Positions 35,001 through 43,519 of a DNA stretch of 49,455 bases are shown piece after piece (the first letter of the stretch is position 1; each line of letters starts with the position of its first letter). The stretch spans positions 1-49,455 of the forward strand of contig JACRIR010000238.1 in NCBI GenBank assembly GCA_016215705.1. Reading direction: 5' to 3'. The notes below the pieces were generated by a model. The model had not been told where the DNA came from and did no database searches. It saw nothing but the letters and a program-made list of their open reading frames with translations. The position numbers were made by a program, and so were the translations under genes. This DNA is from Candidatus Poribacteria bacterium. Its GTDB lineage: Bacteria; Abyssobacteria; SURF-5.

Positions 35001-35571
35001 CGGCAAGCGAGATGAGACTGGCAGAGGCAGGAATCAGAATACCCGCCCCGAGCATCTTCAGTTGACGCTTCTCTTCAGTGAGGCGGGTCTCCTTGTACCG
35101 ACTCATCAAATGGCATAGCCCGAAGACGAATAGAAGCCCTTCAGAGGCATAGAACGGCATTTGCAGAGGCCCAGGTACATTGATGACGCCTTCAGTCGTA
35201 ATTCCGTAATCCTCCAGGAGATTGCCGGGAAGCGACGCAACGACGATAAAGACTGTGCAGATCGTGAATATCCAGCCGAGAGGGTTCCGGACCAGAACCC
35301 GCTTGTTCGAAAATATAACGCAGAATGCGGCCACGAGCCCGCACGTAAGCATGCCGCACACGTACGCAAGCTTCGTGAAAACAATTCTCGTATAAACCTG
35401 CTCCCAGTAGATTGTCTGCGCGGTATGGAACAATATCCACAAGACCAGCGCAATTATGGCAAGAAAGAACGCCCGATTTGTCCGGTCGTCCGGCGCCTTG
35501 AGGAAGACCGACGTGCCTATCCCTATGTGGACTACACAAATGAAAACGCAGGCGAAAGCAAGAGCATTCAT
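32008..35571 (-). CDS. Hybrid sensor histidine kinase: 7TM-V4R-PAS-PAS-HisKA-HATPase-REC
   Basis: A 1187-residue protein. An N-terminal multi-helix membrane region (about 1-220, 7TM histidine-kinase type) is followed by a PAS (about 235-350), a V4R-like sensor (about 370-525, ending ECVETMCVACGDDACEF), two PAS domains (about 565-690, 695-810), HisKA with H830 (GVAHELNNPLAAIMGY), HATPase (LINNASDA, DDGPGVP, GKGTGLGLSISYG) and a C-terminal receiver with D1111 (VITDVRMPG). V4R domains often sense small hydrophobic ligands or bind metal. No cognate regulator with an output domain is adjacent; the two signalling genes upstream on the same strand may act with it. Confidence 0.9.
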   Translation of the reverse strand: MNALAFACVFICVVHIGIGTSVFLKAPDDRTNRAFFLAIIALVLWILFHTAQTIYWEQVYTRIVFTKLAYVCGMLTCGLVAAFCVIFSNKRVLVRNPLGWIFTICTVFIVVASLPGNLLEDYGITTEGVINVPGPLQMPFYASEGLLFVFGLCHLMSRYKETRLTEEKRQLKMLGAGILIPASASLISLAVLPRFLGNSPLLLSAGPISTTAFIIMTGYAISRRGLFIEVGLALEYVFNSVVVGICVTQSGGRIVRCNHALTDMLECETDLTGRSLDELIALIESKMGERLPSPRRWFEACQPESFQVTLPGLGGKSLDLVASRLMNDKGKAVGSVFLFHDISEHKRLEEEIERTRVKFTKKRARGWIDVASTRMCLLDIAGGWKNLFERLALFAGDDTARRVIFEAGNSETFTTNALRGGFLGCDAQSFVDAVETYAESGYGDFTIRSLEWEKGYALIRCCDTFEGWSYRSSGQLAAEPVCNYSRGVLLSFMQHTTQLEGLECVETMCVACGDDACEFIVATKERLSEMGIKIPCYGMSIKEKADSLRNLLEEKERLEKEMRSSEEKYRMLVENANDIIYSTDPYGNITFINQVVHKIAGYTTQELLGKNFRALIAPDEEEKILRYARGAYKGKPQRYEARVLHKDGRALTLQNFLGAIMRNGAVTGFSIIARDVTETKQLEQQVKESEEKYRNLVEESGDVVYIMQDGALKFLNEIGLERSGYTREELFSEGFDPFQLVHPEDRALVADAVNRLSQEGQSPERVEARFVTKKGEVIDFILTGTSLTYEGKPASMGVLVDITEKKRLQERLVQSEKLASIGQLVSGVAHELNNPLAAIMGYAELFSQSKTLSAREQNTARRIFESSERCKRIIQNLLSFARQRGLTRANMNICDVVEKAIELREYDLKARNIKVQRNYDADHKSTVCDAQQLQSVFLNLINNASDAMYEANRSGVLRIGTLIDGDVIVIDFTDDGPGVPTNIRDRIFDPFFTTKEVGKGTGLGLSISYGIIREHGGELFMDSKYSGGARFVVRLPIVQAVHDSEAASDEAPALLESKSKPRILVVDDETTILDLSVDILSDSGYEVDTAHTGSEAKGLIESKPYDLVITDVRMPGALSGIDLYYWAKKAKPGIADKIIFMTGDIVADETQRFLRDSRLPYLSKPFEISKYVGTIQKVLSHQAGPGL

Positions 35572-35660
35572 TGTGACGGCCCTTAAACTCCTATGCCCTA
35601 ACGCCTAATTTCGTCGGGTAGAGTGTTTCGTAAACTATATAAAACTGCCCCGTAGTTCCG

Positions 35661-35687
35661 CAGGCGCGAATGCATTCGCACGTGCGG
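35661..35687 (+). repeat. GCGCGAAT/ATTCGCACGTGCGG repeat, family 2 copy
   Basis: CAGGCGCGAATGCATTCGCA followed by CGTGCGG, with the palindromic centre GCGAATGCATTCGC. Nearly the same as 11724-11751. It occupies the gap between the HDOD-GGDEF stop and the sensor-kinase start. Confidence 0.6.
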
Positions 35688-35717
35688 TGCGAAATAGCCG
35701 CCCCGCTCATCAGTCAT

Positions 35718-37724
35718 TCAAACAGACGCAATCCGGTTCCGCCCGTTCTGCTTGGCCTTATAAAGCGCTTGGTCGGCTCGTTCGACGATTGTCTCGGGAG
35801 TGTCCGCATCCGGAATGTAAGCCGTGACTCCTCCGCTGATAGAGAGACTCGAACCCACAAAATCCGCGCATTCTGTTTTCCCGAGTTTCTCGACGGCAAG
35901 ACGAACACGCTCGCAGTAAACACTTGCGCTTCCGGCGTCCGTTTCGGGAAGTATCGCGAGAAACTCTTCTCCGCCGTGTCTGCCCACGACGTCGGTTCCC
36001 CGCGAGCAACTGTGCATGAACCGGGCAACCAGTTTCAGAATCTTGTCACCCGCATTGTGGCCGTAGGCGTCATTGAAGTTCTTGAAGTGGTCGATGTCGA
36101 ACATGGCGATTGAAAGCGGACGCTTATATCTTCTCGACCTCTCTATTTCGGTTCTCAGACATTCTGAGCAATAGCGCCGGTTGTAAAGTCCCGTCAACTC
36201 GTCTTTTGTTGCGAGTTCCGTTGTTTTCTCGAATAGAAGCGCATTGTCGATTGCGAGGCCCGCCTCATGCGCCAAAATACCCAGCGATTCAACCGATATC
36301 GGGCTGAAGGTCTTCTGACTGTAATTGTTGTCGGCCAGAACCACGCCGAGCAACCCTCCCTTCGAGGGAACCGGTATCATGAAGACCTCGTCGGTGTCAA
36401 GATTCGCGAAGATAGGGTCTCCCGAAGTTTCGGGTTTTCTTGTGAACTTCATGATTTTCTTCTCCGCCAAAGAATCAGAGAGAAGATTATTACTCTTGAA
36501 ACCAAAATCTATCTTCGAGTAGTCTCTGTCCAGTTTCGGTTCGGTCAGGTAGTCGGCAAGGCATAGGCTCTCGTTGCCGTCACGGAACCGGAAGAAAAGC
36601 ACTCTCGAGTAGCTCAATTCGTCGCGAATAGCGCCGAGCAACGCCCTGATCGTGAGATCGACGTTTAGATTCTGGCGTATGTGATAGAGCGCCCTGTTCA
36701 GGCGGGAGAGTTCGTCTACCTGACGCTGCAGTTGCCGCTTGGCCTCTTCGTACAAACAGTTTATGCGGCCCAATTCAACATTCGCCTTCTTGAGTGCATC
36801 GCGAAACTTGTTCGCGTCGGGCACCTGCAGATTGAAAAGTTCGGCCGTGCTCATGATCTGCCGGTCCACGGCCTCGCAGATTTTGTCTATATCGAGCCGG
36901 TCAATGCTTATGAGTTTCTGGGCGCGCTCGCCGAGGTACGGCGGTTGAAACGCATCGACCGAGCTGAAACCGTGAACCCAGCAGACGAAGTCAGCCACCG
37001 CCACAACTGCCGTCATGATTTCCTGTCGTCCCTTCAGAGCGTCTTCGGGCATCTCGTGATGATAACGAATGGCGGTCACAATATCCGCAGGCAAGGACCA
37101 TTTTTCTGACAAGATGCCGCCTATCTCGGCGTGATCGGTCCCAAGATACTGCCGCTCAACCATGACCGAGCGCACATCCTCGGATGAGACCTCCCCGAGT
37201 ATGTCGGAATACAGGCCGCCGGCCGCAGAGTCGAGCGCCACTTTTCCGACGTCATGCAACAGACCGGCCACGTACGCTTCGTTCGTTGACGATAATTTAA
37301 CCTGGCGGGCTATTTCCTTCGCAACAGCCGCGCAAACCAGGGAATGTTCCCAGAACCGTGTTTTGTCGAAGGACGCAATCCGTTTCGCATTCAGAAAATC
37401 GTCAAAGATAGAGACGCTTTGGACCAGGTCTCTCACGGCGTCGAAGCCAAGCAGGGTAACTGCGCGAGGGACGGTGGAGATTCTGTCCTTGAAGCCGTAA
37501 GCGGGTGAATTCGCAATCGCAAGCACCCTCGAGGTGAGCGACTGGTCCCGCCCGATGATCTGCGCCACGTCGGTTGCAGACGTCTTCTCCTTCGAGACCT
37601 GCTCGAGAATCGCCATGAAAACATGCGGGAGCGTGGGCAGCGAAAGTACGCTCTCCTGAATTAGTATCTTCAAATCCTTCGTGCTTCGAACCGGTTTCCT
37701 CACCTGCACGCTAGTCTTTCGCAT
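35718..37724 (-). CDS. HDOD-GAF-GGDEF protein (probable diguanylate cyclase)
   Basis: A 668-residue protein: HDOD (about 25-235: LPTLPHVFMAILEQVS, DQSLTSRVLAIANSPAYG, GLLHDVGKVALD), a helical linker, a GAF domain (about 345-500) and a GGDEF domain (about 510-668) starting DELTGLYNRRYCSECL with active site RHGGEEF and FDIDHFKNFNDAYGHNAGD. GGEEF is a functional active-site variant, so c-di-GMP synthesis is expected. HDOD modules regulate or scaffold signalling. Its start overlaps the end of the upstream hybrid kinase by 14 bases, implying coupled translation. The window also encodes a PilZ receptor. Confidence 0.93.
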   Translation of the reverse strand: MRKTSVQVRKPVRSTKDLKILIQESVLSLPTLPHVFMAILEQVSKEKTSATDVAQIIGRDQSLTSRVLAIANSPAYGFKDRISTVPRAVTLLGFDAVRDLVQSVSIFDDFLNAKRIASFDKTRFWEHSLVCAAVAKEIARQVKLSSTNEAYVAGLLHDVGKVALDSAAGGLYSDILGEVSSEDVRSVMVERQYLGTDHAEIGGILSEKWSLPADIVTAIRYHHEMPEDALKGRQEIMTAVVAVADFVCWVHGFSSVDAFQPPYLGERAQKLISIDRLDIDKICEAVDRQIMSTAELFNLQVPDANKFRDALKKANVELGRINCLYEEAKRQLQRQVDELSRLNRALYHIRQNLNVDLTIRALLGAIRDELSYSRVLFFRFRDGNESLCLADYLTEPKLDRDYSKIDFGFKSNNLLSDSLAEKKIMKFTRKPETSGDPIFANLDTDEVFMIPVPSKGGLLGVVLADNNYSQKTFSPISVESLGILAHEAGLAIDNALLFEKTTELATKDELTGLYNRRYCSECLRTEIERSRRYKRPLSIAMFDIDHFKNFNDAYGHNAGDKILKLVARFMHSCSRGTDVVGRHGGEEFLAILPETDAGSASVYCERVRLAVEKLGKTECADFVGSSLSISGGVTAYIPDADTPETIVERADQALYKAKQNGRNRIASV

Positions 37725-40700
37725 CCAACACTCCCCTCACTTTTGACAGAAGTTCGTTCACGTGGTAAGGTTTCTGTATGAATCCCAAAACACCGCTGTT
37801 CAAGATCTCCTGCGCCTTGCCGTTCTGACTGTATCCGGTGGAAAGGAGAGCTTTGACCGTCGGATTCAGTTCCTTCAGTTTCAGGAACGTCTCGCGCCCT
37901 CCCATCCTGGGCATAACCATATCAAGTATCACCAGACTGATTTCGTCTTTGCGCTTCTCGTATACCTCCGTCGCCTCTCCACCATCCTCCGCCAGCAGCA
38001 CCTGATAGCCATAGCTCTCGAATATGTCCTTTGTGAGAGCGCGTATCGGCTCCTCATCGTCGACAACAAGGATCAGCTCGTTGCCGCCGCGTGGCGCCTC
38101 GGCTGTCAACAACTCCTTCATCTCGGGTTTGCCGCTTGCTGGGAGGTACACTTTGAAGGTTGTCCCGATGCCCGGCTCGCTATACACCCGGACGAATCCG
38201 CCATGGTTCTTGACGACTCCGTAGACCATGGATAAGCCCAGACCCGTGCCTTTCCCCTTTTCTTTTGTCGTGAAGAAAGGCTCAAAAATGCGCTTCATGT
38301 GCTCTTTGCGTATGCCGACGCCGGTGTCAGTGATCGACACGGTGACGTACGGCCCCGTCTTCGCGTCCATGCGAGTCTTGACGTAATCCTCAGTAAGCAT
38401 TTCGACGTTCGTTTCGATGAACAATTTGCCGCCACATGACATGGCGTCGCGCGCGTTGACACAAAGGTTCATCAAGAGTTGCTGAATCTGGCCCGCGTCG
38501 GCTTCAACCGTAGGCAGCGGCGAACAGAGCTGGGTTTCGATCTCGATCGATTTGTCGAAAGTCCTGCCGATAATTCCCAGCGTCTCGGCTACGATTGCGT
38601 TCAAGTCGACCGGCCTGCTGTGATACTTGCCGCCTCGCGCAAACGCGAGAAGCTGCGAGGTAAGCTCGGCCGCCCGCATTCCGCTCCTCTCGATGGTATC
38701 GACGTATTTATAGAACGGGTGGGACTCTTCGATTTTCGTTTTCATGAAAGAGGCGTACCCGAGAATGCCGCCCAGAAGGTTGTTGAAATCATGTGCAATC
38801 CCGCCGGCTAATGTTCCGATGCTTTCCATTTTCTGCGCCTGAAAGAACTGCTCCTCGAGTTGCTTGCGGTCCGTCACGTCCCGCATGATCCCGCGGTAAG
38901 CCACAATCGCGCCGGTGCCGTCGCGAAGGGCGTTCGCGGTTAGCATCACCGTAACCGGCTGGCCATCCTTCCTCTTGAAGAGAATCTCGTAGTCTTTCAC
39001 GTAGCCCTGCCGCGCAATTGTTTCCTGATATGTCCTGCGATCATCAGGGTGCGCATAAAGGTCCTGCGCTATGTCGATCCGCAATATCTCTTCTTTCGAC
39101 GAATACCCGAACAGCTCGATGCCTGCCGGATTGATGTCCACGAATCTCCCGTCGGGAGTGGTTATATATACAACGTCTTTTGATTCCTCGAACAGCGTGC
39201 GATACTTTCCCTCGGATTGGCGAAGCAGTTCCTCCGCTCGTTTGCGCTCGGTGACGTCGCGCGCAACACCGCGGAAACCAACGGGTTGCTCCCGCTCGTC
39301 ACGAACAAGAATCACGCTTGCTTCGTGAGGCACCCTTCTCCCATCCTTTGGAACTATGTTGTAGACAAATCCCTGGGCCGAGTGACCAGTCTCATAGACC
39401 ATGTTATAGATGCGATATAGCTCATCTCTATCTTTCTCATCGATGAATTGCCGATAGTTCATACCCCGGAGTTCTTCGCCCGAATACCCCAGCAGCCTCG
39501 ACATGGTCTCGTTGAAGAAGATGATGTTGCCGGCAAGGTCTGTTTCATAAAAGCCGATCTCGAGGGTATCGAGGAGATTGCGATACTTCTCTTCCGACTG
39601 GCGAAGCAACTCCTCTGCCCGCTTAGCGTCGGTGATATCGATAATTGTGCCCAATACGGTCGGCTTCCCCTGAAAATTGATGAGCGAGGCGAAAGTCTCG
39701 ACCCAGCGTATCTCCCCGCTCTTGGTGATGACCCGGACATGCCCGTGACTCTGGTTGTCCCATCCCCCCATGCGCTGTGCCGCGCGTTGGAGGGCGAAGC
39801 CCCTGTCAGCAGGATGGATCACGTCCACCAGCCTCATCCGCAGCAACTCTTCTTCCGAGTACCCCAGAATCTGCTTCAGCCGATTATTGACGAAGATGAC
39901 ATTCTGTCCTGTTCGCAGGTAAATCCCTGTCAGCGAGTTGTCTACCAACACGCGATAACGCTCTTCCGATTCTCTTAGAGCCTGCTCGGCCCGGTTCCGC
40001 TCGGTGACATCGCGCATCACGCCCATATAGGTCTTCGGGCGACCTTCGCCATCGTAAATGACGGCCCCATTCAACTCGATGTCCATATAGGAACCGTCCG
40101 CTTTTCGCAATCGAAATGGAAAGTTCGGATGCTGTTCTTCGCCCGTGACTCTTTTGTGCAGGTGTATGGCCACGTCCTCGAAATCGTCGGGATGGATCAT
40201 CTCGCGGAAGTTTACTTTGTTCAAGACATCTTCGCGCTTATAGCCGAGCGCCTCGCCGGCATACTTATTAGCGTTCGAAATGGTCCCGGTCGCGAGGTCC
40301 AAAGTCACGATCATCTCTCGCGCTTCCTCCACGAGAGTCCGGTACCGTGTCTCGGATTCCATGAGCGCCTGCTCGGCTCGCTTGCGCTCACTAATGTCGC
40401 GGCTGACCCCGAGAACGCCGACCGGCCGGCCCTCCGCGTCTCGGATAAAAGTCATCTTGACTTCGGCCCAAACCGTCGAACCATCCTTGCAGTTGTGCTC
40501 CAGATCGATGGTGCGTGACCGGGATAAATCCTTCGTCTCACCGGCTTCTATCTCGAGTTCTTCGGCGAGCGCCTGCATGCCTGCCGCGAACGATTGGGGG
40601 GTGAGAACCTCGTCGAGCGTTTGAGCGAGTCCCTCTTCAACTGTGTATCCGCGAAAACGGGTAAGAGATGGACTGAGATATGTAAAACGCATGCTCATAT

Positions 40701-41928
40701 CAGCGGTCCAAATGTGGTCGCTTGCGTTTTCCGCCAAAAGCCGGTAACGCGCTTCGCTTTCCCTCAATGCGTCCTCGGTCTTCTTTCGCTCGGTGACATC
40801 GCGGATGACGCCAACAAGAGTCGCCGGATGATTGGCGCTGTCGAAGGTGACGGTCCCATTCACCTCTGCTTGGATATAGTCGCCGTCCGCCTTCCGAAGT
40901 CGCAACGCAAAATTGGGAACCCGTGTCCCCTTAATGGCCAGTTCGTGCAGCCGCACCAGCACTCGCTCCTGATCCCCCTGATGCACGAGATCAAGAAAAC
41001 TGAGTTTCCGGAGAATCTCGCCGCGTTCATAGCCGAGAATCTTTGTCACAAATGCATTGACGTTCGTGATTGCTCCGCTTTTCAGGTCGATGGTGCAAAT
41101 CATGTCGGCGGCATGTTCCACCAGGGTCCGGTATCGTTCTTCGGACTCGTTAAGAGCCGCCTCCGCCAGCTTCTGCTCGGTAATGTCAAGGACAACCGCC
41201 TCGATGGCGTTTCCACCGTCGTATTGGATGGTTTTTGAATGAAGCGACAGCCACTTCACCTCGCCGCTCTTGGATATTATGCGAAACTCATACCGGGGAA
41301 TTACTCCCCCTGTCCCGGCTTGTTTCTTGCGCGCCTGTTCGAGAACAAAGGCACGGTCATCCGGATAAACGATCTTTATGAATCCTTCGGATTCCCATGA
41401 GAGAATCTCCCGGCGCGTGTAACCGGTGATTTCGCAGACAACCTCATTGGTGAAGACAACCTTGCTGTCCTTGACGATATAAATGCCCAGAAGTGACTGC
41501 TCAGTCAAAATACGGAATCTCTCCTCGCTTTCGCGCACCGCGTTCAGAGCGCGACCGCGTTCAATCGCCGACTTAATAGAACGGCGAAGCAACGGCGCGG
41601 CAAGCTGACTTCTCAGAAGACAATCCGATGCTCCTGCCCTCACGGCTTCGATATCCGCCGGACAGCCTTCGTGCCCGGAAATCATGATGATCGGAGTCCT
41701 GCACCCCTCGGCAACCGCGCCACGGAGGAGGTCAAGTCCACGAGAACCTCCGATACGACAGTCGACAAGGCAAACGTCGTGGGTGCGCCGTCTCAGTTCC
41801 TCTATCGCGATCTCACAATTGCCGGCCGTCTCGATATCAAACTCGGCATTACGCAGCAGTTCACTAATAAAAGCAGACTCGCTCGCATCGTCTTCGATGA
41901 GGAGCACTCTTGTCCGGCAGTTCACCAT
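37711..41928 (-). CDS. Soluble hybrid histidine kinase: REC-(PAS)7-HisKA-HATPase-REC
   Basis: 1405 residues from the ATG at 41928, preceded by GGAGGAGGGGAG; a TTG at 41952 lies in that Shine-Dalgarno region. N-terminal receiver (VLLIEDDASESAFI, VCLVDCRIGG), then seven PAS/PAC repeats, each opening with a (E/Q)SExxYR-type motif and closing with (D)(V/I)T(E/D)RK-type linkers, HisKA with H1046 (GGIAHDFNNLLGGILGY), HATPase (LLMNLCVNARDAM, DTGVGI, GKGTGLGLSMVYG) and a C-terminal receiver (LVVDDEEPIRAL, VILDMVMPRMGG, FIQKPY). No membrane helices. The PAS repeats may bind cofactors; none is identifiable from motifs. A family 1 palindrome lies just upstream. Confidence 0.93.
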   Translation of the reverse strand: MVNCRTRVLLIEDDASESAFISELLRNAEFDIETAGNCEIAIEELRRRTHDVCLVDCRIGGSRGLDLLRGAVAEGCRTPIIMISGHEGCPADIEAVRAGASDCLLRSQLAAPLLRRSIKSAIERGRALNAVRESEERFRILTEQSLLGIYIVKDSKVVFTNEVVCEITGYTRREILSWESEGFIKIVYPDDRAFVLEQARKKQAGTGGVIPRYEFRIISKSGEVKWLSLHSKTIQYDGGNAIEAVVLDITEQKLAEAALNESEERYRTLVEHAADMICTIDLKSGAITNVNAFVTKILGYERGEILRKLSFLDLVHQGDQERVLVRLHELAIKGTRVPNFALRLRKADGDYIQAEVNGTVTFDSANHPATLVGVIRDVTERKKTEDALRESEARYRLLAENASDHIWTADMSMRFTYLSPSLTRFRGYTVEEGLAQTLDEVLTPQSFAAGMQALAEELEIEAGETKDLSRSRTIDLEHNCKDGSTVWAEVKMTFIRDAEGRPVGVLGVSRDISERKRAEQALMESETRYRTLVEEAREMIVTLDLATGTISNANKYAGEALGYKREDVLNKVNFREMIHPDDFEDVAIHLHKRVTGEEQHPNFPFRLRKADGSYMDIELNGAVIYDGEGRPKTYMGVMRDVTERNRAEQALRESEERYRVLVDNSLTGIYLRTGQNVIFVNNRLKQILGYSEEELLRMRLVDVIHPADRGFALQRAAQRMGGWDNQSHGHVRVITKSGEIRWVETFASLINFQGKPTVLGTIIDITDAKRAEELLRQSEEKYRNLLDTLEIGFYETDLAGNIIFFNETMSRLLGYSGEELRGMNYRQFIDEKDRDELYRIYNMVYETGHSAQGFVYNIVPKDGRRVPHEASVILVRDEREQPVGFRGVARDVTERKRAEELLRQSEGKYRTLFEESKDVVYITTPDGRFVDINPAGIELFGYSSKEEILRIDIAQDLYAHPDDRRTYQETIARQGYVKDYEILFKRKDGQPVTVMLTANALRDGTGAIVAYRGIMRDVTDRKQLEEQFFQAQKMESIGTLAGGIAHDFNNLLGGILGYASFMKTKIEESHPFYKYVDTIERSGMRAAELTSQLLAFARGGKYHSRPVDLNAIVAETLGIIGRTFDKSIEIETQLCSPLPTVEADAGQIQQLLMNLCVNARDAMSCGGKLFIETNVEMLTEDYVKTRMDAKTGPYVTVSITDTGVGIRKEHMKRIFEPFFTTKEKGKGTGLGLSMVYGVVKNHGGFVRVYSEPGIGTTFKVYLPASGKPEMKELLTAEAPRGGNELILVVDDEEPIRALTKDIFESYGYQVLLAEDGGEATEVYEKRKDEISLVILDMVMPRMGGRETFLKLKELNPTVKALLSTGYSQNGKAQEILNSGVLGFIQKPYHVNELLSKVRGVLDAKD

Positions 41929-41958
41929 AGCAGGTTGACTCCCCTCCTCCAAGGGAAC

Positions 41959-42003
41959 CTTTTAGTTGGAGACGCCATGCGGCATGGTGTCCCCAATAAA
42001 AGG
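41959..42003. repeat. Dispersed palindrome, family 1, copy G (imperfect)
   Basis: Arms CTTTTAGTT/AATAAAAG and half-core GGAGACGCCATGC against GCATGGTGTCCCC, with several mismatches or wobbles. It lies in the upstream region of the hybrid kinase, about 5 bases before its Shine-Dalgarno region, so here it is not a 3' terminator for that gene. Confidence 0.8.
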
Positions 42004-42502
42004 AAGCGCGCGTTTCCTTTTCAGCCGGCCCGCTGCCCGTAGGTTAGACGCTCTTTCTGAAGAAGCCTCACGGCAAAAAAAGAAACGGGCCTGTTTGAAT
42101 GTGTCCGGCAAATCCGGTTTCGGCGCAATATTGACCGCAGGGGCACGGCATGTCGCCCCTCTACAACATTGCTGGATAAACTCTATTCCCCCTCGTGGCG
42201 CAAGGCCTCGAGGTTCAGCCCCCAAATTGCCTGCGAGCGACAATCGCCCTCTGCAGCATGATAGGCCGGAGGAGAGGAAAGGCATTTTTTATGCCTAACC
42301 ACGGCGCCATCGCCGCTTTGCGGCATATGCATCCATAAGTCTTTGTATTTAAATAAGTTGGATTTGCGGAGACATTATTTGGCAGGCTCTTGGCGTTCTT
42401 GCTCTCCGCACAATTTGGAACAACGAACCGTCCGTTAAATACCTGGCGCTTGGGCAGGCTTCACTGGAATGATTGAGAAGGCGCGTTCTTATACCCGGCC
42501 TA
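42004..42502. other. Noncoding gap with a third palindrome type
   Basis: About 500 bases between the AlkZ-related gene stop and the hybrid kinase leader. It contains GCAGGGGCACGGCATGTCGC followed by CCCTCTAC (42137-42164), an imperfect palindrome of the GGGGCACGGCATGCCGTGCCCC kind, and a small GGCAT-ttttt-ATGCC hairpin near 42280. Open frames here are short, overlap the palindromes on both strands and resemble nothing known. Confidence 0.5.
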
Positions 42503-43345
42503 TCAGGGCCGAAGAAGCTTCGGGCTCGCAATCCACGGGGCGGGCATCTTGCTTCGAAGACGGATTCTATTCAGTTCCCCTCTCGATACAAGGGAATCGA
42601 TTGCATGAGCGCTCTCCACGACCGACCACCCAAACATACGGGCAAGCATAGCCTCGGGAATTGCCCCCGCAGTCTCCACGAAAGCTGACGCGACATATTG
42701 GAGCGCTTCCTCTCTGGGCATGCTCTCTGCGGCCCCCTCTAGCCTTCCGGGCAGCCAGTTCATAAAAAGGTCAAGCACTCTGACTCCCCAACTCTTATCT
42801 TCAATACCTACCGAGACAATCTTGAACTTGGATTGGAGCTCGAAAAGAGCGGAGTGGAAACGACGCGTGTTCTCCTTGCCCGGCGCTACGAGAGCGCGGC
42901 GAAGAACGCCCGCCGGCGTGGGGCCGTTGCGGTCCAGGTATTGCGCTATTTCGTTGGCGAGCCAGCCGAGCTTTCCCCAGTAGTATTCCTCTTCATACAT
43001 GGCGTGTCCGCCGCCGGTCAGGTAGAGAGCGAAAAAAGCGGGCAACAGATTCATCGACACAAGGGTCGCTTTGTGGCGCACGATGCGGCCATTGTACGCC
43101 CGCTTGTGTTGTTGGAGAAGGTCCTTCCATGCCCACCAGTCCGCTTCGTCGGCGGCGACTGCGTACACTTTCGGCAGCGGAATATCTTCACATGCAAAGA
43201 GGAGACACATGCCGACAACATCGAGGAATTCCGCCGCTTCATCCAGTGTACGCAAACCCTTTGAGCCCTGCGTGTGCCATGTCCGGCGACGATAATCCAG
43301 TATGTCTTTCTTCGACAAAGTTGTTGACATATGTTTTTCGCTCAT
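42503..43345 (-). CDS. AlkZ-related winged-helix protein
   Basis: A 280-residue protein resembling the AlkZ/YcaQ-related family seen in anaerobes: ADEADWWAWKDLLQQHKRAYNGRI followed by VRHKATLVSMNLLPAFFALY, a winged-helix region (QYLDRNGPTPAGVLRRAL, RRFHSALFELQSKFKIV) and a second helical domain (ARMFGWSVVESAHAI). AlkZ proper unhooks DNA crosslinks; for the related family DNA binding or repair is inferred. The catalytic QxD/QxQ motif of true AlkZ is not evident, so glycosylase activity is doubtful. ATG at 43345 preferred; ATG at 43330 possible. It lies downstream of the His-rich gene and its terminator. Confidence 0.6.
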   Translation of the reverse strand: MSEKHMSTTLSKKDILDYRRRTWHTQGSKGLRTLDEAAEFLDVVGMCLLFACEDIPLPKVYAVAADEADWWAWKDLLQQHKRAYNGRIVRHKATLVSMNLLPAFFALYLTGGGHAMYEEEYYWGKLGWLANEIAQYLDRNGPTPAGVLRRALVAPGKENTRRFHSALFELQSKFKIVSVGIEDKSWGVRVLDLFMNWLPGRLEGAAESMPREEALQYVASAFVETAGAIPEAMLARMFGWSVVESAHAIDSLVSRGELNRIRLRSKMPAPWIASPKLLRP

Positions 43346-43399
43346 AACGGATGGAGTGCCTTCTTGACTAATATACCAAATCCTTCTCAACAAAACACG

Positions 43400-43440
43400 A
43401 AAAGAGCCGCACATCAAAACCCTCTGTCTGACGGCGGCTC
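43400..43440 (-). terminator. Rho-independent terminator after the His/Tyr-rich gene
   Basis: On the minus strand GAGCCGC (43440-43434) pairs with GCGGCTC (43410-43404), followed by TTTT (43403-43400). It is 80 bases past the His/Tyr-rich gene and separates it from the AlkZ-related gene. Confidence 0.7.
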
Positions 43441-43519
43441 CAATCTACGTATCTTCTACCTGAAATCTCCTATCCCTACCTCCCCTCTCTGGAAACGTTC
43501 TCTTCTGAGTCTCTGACTA

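Noticed and set aside
41962-42298. Open frames of about 110 residues on both strands upstream of the hybrid kinase
   Set aside because: They read through palindromes 1 and 3, mirror each other on opposite strands and lack ribosome-binding sites.
42375-42400. Sigma-54-like GG-N10-GC signal (TGGCAGGCTCTTGGC)
   Set aside because: The -12 element is poor and both neighbouring genes run on the other strand.
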